Part shown: in pieces, positions 17,601 to 23,600 of the stretch | Layout: each line of letters starts with the position of its first letter | Position numbering within the stretch: position 1 is the first letter of the stretch | NCBI GenBank assembly: GCA_009917805.1 | Contig: RGES01000006.1 | Span: 1 to 24,823 of the forward strand | Length of the DNA stretch: 24,823 nucleotides | Source of the DNA: Verrucomicrobiota bacterium | GTDB taxonomy: Bacteria > Verrucomicrobiota > Verrucomicrobiia > Opitutales > UBA953 | Reading direction: 5' to 3' | Made by a program: the position numbers and the translations under genes | The notes under the pieces: generated by a model | The model's input: the letters and a program-made list of their open reading frames with translations, nothing else | What the model was told of the DNA's origin: nothing | Databases searched by the model: none

Positions 17601-20600
17601 CCCGTCAGGTCGAGGGTGGTGCCGGTGTCGACGCTCACGAAGGCCGGGGCGTAGGTCGTGGCGGTGACGGTGCCGGAGGCCGTGGCGTTGGCGCTGATCG
17701 TGAACGTGGTGCCGTTCGTGATGCCGGTGATGAAGGCGTTGGCCGGGATGCCCGTGCCCGTGATCATCTGGCCGACCGCGAAACCCGCGGTGCTGGCCAC
17801 GGTGACGTTGGCGGAGGCGTTCGTCGTGGTGACGCTCGGCGTCGTGACGAAGTTCAGGCGGGGCACCGACAGGGTGTGCGTGACGCCGCCCGCGGCGAGG
17901 ATCGCGCCTGAAGAGATCGTCAGCACGTTGTTCGCCGCGCCGCCGAGCGTGCGGGCGGTCGTGTCCGTGACGGCGAGGCCGCGCAGGGTGCGGTCGGTCG
18001 TGATGTCGTCCACCGCATAGGCGGAGCCGATCTTGAGGACGTCGCCCGCGGCGCTGGCGGTGATGTCGGTGACGGCGGCGTAACCGGCGAAGGTCGTGAC
18101 GCCGTTCGTGGCGTCATGGGCGGCGAAGTCGGCGCCGGTGACGAAGAAGCGCGGCATCAGGCTGGCCGTGCCGGCGGTGCCGAGGATGTTCGTGAACTTG
18201 AGCTTGTTCGTCGAAGCCAGGCCGGTCGTGGCCGAGACGTCGAGCGCGCTGCGCGGGTCCGAGAACGTGGTGTAGTCGAGCGACGTGAAGGTGAGCGTGT
18301 TCGTGCCCGCGCCGGAGAGATTGATGGTCGCGTTGCCGTAAGGACGGAGCACGGCGGCGGTCTCGGTCGAGTTCGCGGCGTTGCTGACCATGTTGAGGCG
18401 GCCGCCTTCGAGCAGGACGCCACGGCCGGCGAGGCGCCCGGCGGCGTTGTTCGCGCCGGAACTGTCGAGGGTGAGAATCCCGCCCGCGCGGACGATCGCG
18501 CCGGAGCCCGCGGTCGCCAGGATCGTGTTGAGCGCGCCCGCCGAGCCGCTGACGGTGACGGTGCCGCGCTCGACGAGCAGGTTGCCCGTGAAGGTGTTCG
18601 TCGCCGTGAGGTTGAGCTGCGCGCCCGTCGCGCCGCGCAGATAGAGGCTGCTGCCCGTGCCCGTGCTGCTGCTGTCCTTGACCACGCCCGAGATGTTCGT
18701 CGTGCCGGAACCGATGAAGAGGAGGATGCGGCCGCTGGCGTCGTGCGACAGGTTGACGGTCCCCGTCAGGTTGAGCGCCGCGCCGCCGCTCAGCTGGTTG
18801 TTCAGGTAGCGGTTGCTGTTGTAGTTCGTGAGCGCGCCGGCGAACGTGATGCCGTAAGTACCGGTCACCGTGGCGTAATCGCCGTTGAGGAAGACCGGAT
18901 TGGGTAGCGCGTTGACGCCGGTGAGGTCGAGGCCGGCCTGAAGGATCCCGCCGTTGAAGTTGAACTGGCTGGGCGCCAAGGCCGTGACCGTCGCGGTGAT
19001 CGTCGCGCTGGCGGTGGCGGCCGCGCTGATCGTGATCGTGTTGGCCGTGACGCTGACGATGGTGGCGCCGGCCGGGATGCCCGTGCCGGCGATCGCCTGG
19101 CCGACCTGCAGGCCGGCGGTCGAGGAGACCGCGGTGAGCGAGGTGCTGGTGTTGGTCGTGACGGTCGGGGTGGCCGCGGCGCCGCCCGGTCCGAGGGCGC
19201 CGACCTTGTTCAGGATGAGGCGTCCCTGGGAGAGATACGTGATCCCGGTATAGGTGTTCGGCGACGATCCGCCCAGCGTCAGGCTGGCGTCGTTGGCGAT
19301 CGCGATATCAAGCGTCGTGTCGCCGCCGATGCTGGCGTTGCGGCCGATGATGCCGTTCCAGACGGTCGAGCCCGTGCCACGGATCGCCAAGGTCGGCGCC
19401 TGCGCGGTGGTCGCCGTGGTGGCGTTGACATAATTGCCGGTGACGGTGAAGACCTTGCCGTTCTCGAGGTTATTCGAGAACGTGGCGGTGTTGTTGCCCG
19501 AGCCCTTCGTGATGTCGCCGGTGATCGCGAGGTTATACTGGCCGGCGACGACGAACGCGGAGTTGTTGGCCCACGAAATCGCCTTCGAGACCGCGAGGTC
19601 GGCGCCGTAGGCGAAGATGCCGCCGTTGCTGACGCCGATCGTGCCGATCGTGCCGATGCCGTTGACGGTGAGGCCGAGGAGACCCCCGTTGGCGTTGAGG
19701 CCGCCGCTGAAGGTGTTGGCGGCCGAAGGATTGAGCACCCAGACGCCGCCGTCGGCCTTGGTGACCGTGAGCGCGCCGTTGCCGCCGCTGAGCTCGTTGG
19801 TCAGCGTCGACGTGATCATGTTGAAGTCCGTGTTCACGCCGCGGAGCTCCAGCGTCTTCGTGGACGCCGAGCCGTTCGGGGTGTTGGAGTTCGCGGTGTT
19901 GTTGATCAGGTTCGTGATGACCAGCGCCCCCGAGCCGCTCGCCTCGAGGCGACGGGTGCCCGAGGAGCCGGTCAGGTAGATCGCGCGGGTGGTCGTCTCG
20001 CCCGGGCCCACGTAGATGAGCGTGACGGTGTTCGTGGCGCCGGGGTTGCCGAGCTCGAGCCAGCCGCCGGAGACGTTGGTGCCGAGGCTGGTGGCGGTCG
20101 CCCCCGCCGCGCCGATCGAGGTGACGACCAGGCCTTCGTTGCGGAGGATGGTGTTGCCCGAATAAGTATTCTGGTCGCCCAGGATCAGGTTCGCCCCGCC
20201 CTGCTTCGAAAAGATGCCCGTGCCGCTGATGACCCCGGAGATCGTCGCGAAATCGAGGCCGGTATAGCCGTTGTCGACGACGTTGACGTCGTGCCAGCCG
20301 CCGCCGGAGATCGTCGCCGTCCCCGCCGTGGTCGCGGCGGAGACGTTCTGGCTCATCGTGAACTGGGTGCCCGTGTTGAAGCCCGTGATATACGTGCCCG
20401 CCGGGATGCCCGTGATGCCCGTGATGAGCTGGCCGACCGCCAGGTTGCTGACGTCGCCCGAGGAGAGGGTGACGGTGTTGCCGCTGGCGATCGCCGGAAA
20501 AGCCGCGGACGTGCCCGAAGCCGGCGTGATGACGAAGTTGCCGCGGACCTCGACGTCGGCCGCGGAGGTCGAGGTGTTCAGGACCAGGCTGCCGCCGCGC

Positions 20601-23600
20601 AGGAAGTTCGCGGTGCCGCCGGCGCTCGCGCTCCAGACCGGATTGGCGAGCGGAGTCCAATTGACCGTGAACTTGGCGGTGTCGGCCGCGAAACCGGCGT
20701 TCCCGTGCGTGGCGCGGGCGCGCCACTGGCCGGCACCGGCGCCGAGCGTACGGCTGAAGGTGCCGGTCGACTGGAAGACCCCGACGTAGTCGGCGAAGAC
20801 GAGGTTCGAGGCCGTCGGCAGGGAGAAACCGTCGCGCGCGATGAGGGCGCCGCCGGAGAGGGTCGTGTCGCCGGAGTAGGTGTTCGCCTGGTTGCCGAGG
20901 ATCCACCAGGAATTCCAGCCGCTGCGGTTGATGGCGAGCTTGCCGACGAGGTCGGGGCTGTCGGTGAGCAGGAGGTCGATGCGGTTGTCGCCCGTGCTGT
21001 TGCCCTGGAGGGTCAGCGTGCGCGTACCCGTGAAGTTGCCGCCGAACTGGATCGCGCCGGTGTTCGTGAAGACCAGCGACGCGTTGTTGTTGATGCGGTT
21101 GGCCGAAGCGGTCTGGATGTTGTTGCCGTAGCCGCCTTCGGACTCGAGCTGCGCGTCGCCCAGCATCGTGAAGAGACGGTTGGTCGCGACGCTCGCCGTC
21201 TGCGTCTCCAGGAAGAGGTTGAGGTAACGGTTGTCGTAGGCCTGGACGTTGTTGCCCGTGTAAAGCAGGCGCGCGCCGCTGAGGAGGACCAGGGAAGCCG
21301 CGTTGGTGGCCGCGCTCGTGGCGTCGCCGGCGCCGATGCCGCTGGGCTGACCGATGTTCGCCAGGTTGGTGACCGCGAGGGTGCCGCTGCCGACGATCGT
21401 GGCGCCGGTGTAGGTGTTCAGGCCGGCGAGGACCTGGACGCCGCCGTTGGCCTTGACGATGACGGAAAGCTTGCCGGCGCCGTCGGCCAGGACCGAGGTG
21501 AGCACGCCGGTGCCGGTGCCGTTGGCGGCGCCGCCGAACTGGATGGCCTGCGGACCGGGCGTCAGGACGGAGATCGTGCCGGAACCGTTGGTGACCGCGG
21601 TGATGAGGGTCGGGAGCGCGGTGGCGCCCGTGTACGGGGCGACGGACGCGCCCGCGGAACTGATCTCCAGCGTGGTGCCCGGGCGCAGCGCGTTGACGGT
21701 CGCGGCGGCGGGGAGACCCAGGAGCCCGGTCGTGGCGCCGGAGACGCGGAGCGTACCTTCGTCGAGCGTGACCGCGCCCGTGAAGCTATTGCTGCCCGTG
21801 AGCACGAGCAGGCCGGAGCCGGCCTTGGTGACGCCGCCCGCGCCGTTGGCGAGGACGGAGGCAACCGTGAGCGCGTTCGCGTTCGCCGTGCCGCCGGTGA
21901 CGAGGAAAAGCTCCTGGCCGGCCGTCGAAGTGGTGATCGTGGAACCGGCGATCGTCGCCGCGCCGAGCGCGTTGTCGTGCAAGATGCCGCCCAACACGGT
22001 CGCAGAGGTCGACGTCAGGGTGAGAGCGCCGCCGAGCGTCAGGTTGGACGATGCGCCGGACAGGCGGATCGTGTTCGCGGCGAGCACGCCCGTGGTGGTC
22101 AACGCCGAGGACTGCAGGAAGTTGCCGCTGGCCGAACCGCCGTCATTGGCGAGGGCCGTGGCGCTGCCGAGCGCGGCGACGTTGGCGTTGGCGGTCAGGG
22201 GCGTGCCGACGAAGTCGAGCGCGCCGGAAGGCGAAAGGAAATAAGCGCCGGAAAGGACGCCCGCGGAGACGGCGGTCGGGATCGCGGCGAACTGCAGGCC
22301 GGTGCCGGTCGCGGGCTCGAGGCGCAGCGCGGCGCCGGCGGAGCGGCTGGCGTAGGACGCGAGGTTGAGCGTGGGCGTGCCGCCGTTGGCGGTCACGCGC
22401 AGGACGCCGAGGCCGGCCGTGGCCGACAGGGCGCCGACGGTCTCGGTGAGCGTGCCTCCCGCGGCCGAGCCCTGGTATTCGAAGACGCCGCCGGCGAGAC
22501 CCGCGCCTTGGATGGCGTCCGCCGCGAACGTGAGCGTGCTGGCGTTCGTGATGAGGTCGGAGCCGCCGCCGGTCGCCGCCGTGGGGCGGAGCTGCAGCGT
22601 GCCGCCCGCGACCGTGACGTTGCCGGTGAAGTTGGCGATCGTGCCGAACGTGAGGGCCGTGGCGGCCGTGATCGCGGTGCTGATCGCGTTGTTGACGTAC
22701 ACCGTCGTGCCGGAGACGCCGGTCACGATGGAGCCCGCGGGGACGTTGGTGCCCGTGACGGTCATGCCCGGGACGATGCCCGTGGCGCTGCTGACGACGA
22801 AGCTGCTGGTGTTGGCGGCGCCGCCGCTGGCGACGGTGATGCCGGTCGGAGCCGTGCTCACGAAGCTCGCCGCCGCGGGGACGTAAAGCCAGGTCGAGGC
22901 GCCCATCTTCACCAGCGAGGTCTTGTTGGTCGTGGTGTTGTCCTGGAGGACGCCGCGGAGCTCGTTGACGACCGAGGCCGACGCGTTGCCGCCGAGGTAG
23001 AAGTTCTTGATGCCGCCGCCGGTCGCGGCGATGCCGTTGGCCAGGATGAGAGCGGTCGGGGCCGTGCCCGCCTGATTGGCGTAAAGGAAGCCGGCGCCGG
23101 TGGTGCCGGTAAGGTTGAGGAGCTTCGTCGTGGTCTCGCCGGCGCCCGTACCCGCGGCGCCGAGATAGCTCACCGCGCCGGAATTGAGCTGGAGCGCGCC
23201 GGACGCGACCGCGGCGTTGAAGGCGCCCATGCCGCGGACCGCCGTCGTGCCGCCGTTCACGTTGAAGCTGCCGAGGAAGTTCGCCGCGGCGCCCTGCAAA
23301 GTCAGCGTGCCCGTGCCGCCCTTGGTCACGCCATGGGCGATCGTCGTCGGGGCGAGGATGCTGCCGGTGACGAGCATGTCGCCGTTGCCGCCGAAAGTCA
23401 GGGTGCGCGCGGTGCCGTCCGTCTGCCTCCAAAGGTCGCCGTTCAGGGTGACGAGGCCGTTGGAATAATTGTTGATCGTGGCGCCGTTGGCACCGCCGCC
23501 GCCGATGAAGTAACCGAGCGTGCCTTGCGCCGCGGGCTGGAACGTAGCGCCGTAGCCGTTGCGACCGTAGATGTGGAAGAGGGTGTTGATGACGAACGCG

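Larger units (their letters stand above)
14640..18860 (-). repeat. Macro-repeat C1 (modules A1 and B1, inserts 4, 5 and 6)
   Basis: First of four large internal repeats. Module A1 (about 18,070-18,456) has NNAAGRLAGRG, STETA, LTFTSLDYTTF and GADFAAHDATNGVTTFAGY. Module B1 (about 16,662-17,077) has NDRLPDAAPITMRGGSL, TETIGALTLAQG, SLTRSAGTTFNLTG and GAWAIYNSTDYLAYNTGLG. Between them lie LDLNGTTQLFGRL (about 17,375-17,425) and the RDDGALTGTSALTL strand. After B1 come IADNGLGNSVSLVKSGTG, NTFTGGAVVNQGTLNL and KTGAGLLQLSGANEFAGG (about 15,290-15,345). It ends at NNNGYG, where the frame breaks. Extra length relative to the other cycles comes largely from three inserted GIPAGT-type modules. Confidence 0.75.

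Noticed and set aside
14528..17911. Plus-strand open frame of 1,127 codons
   Set aside because: Same composition and same phase relation to the real gene upstream of the frame break; a shadow.
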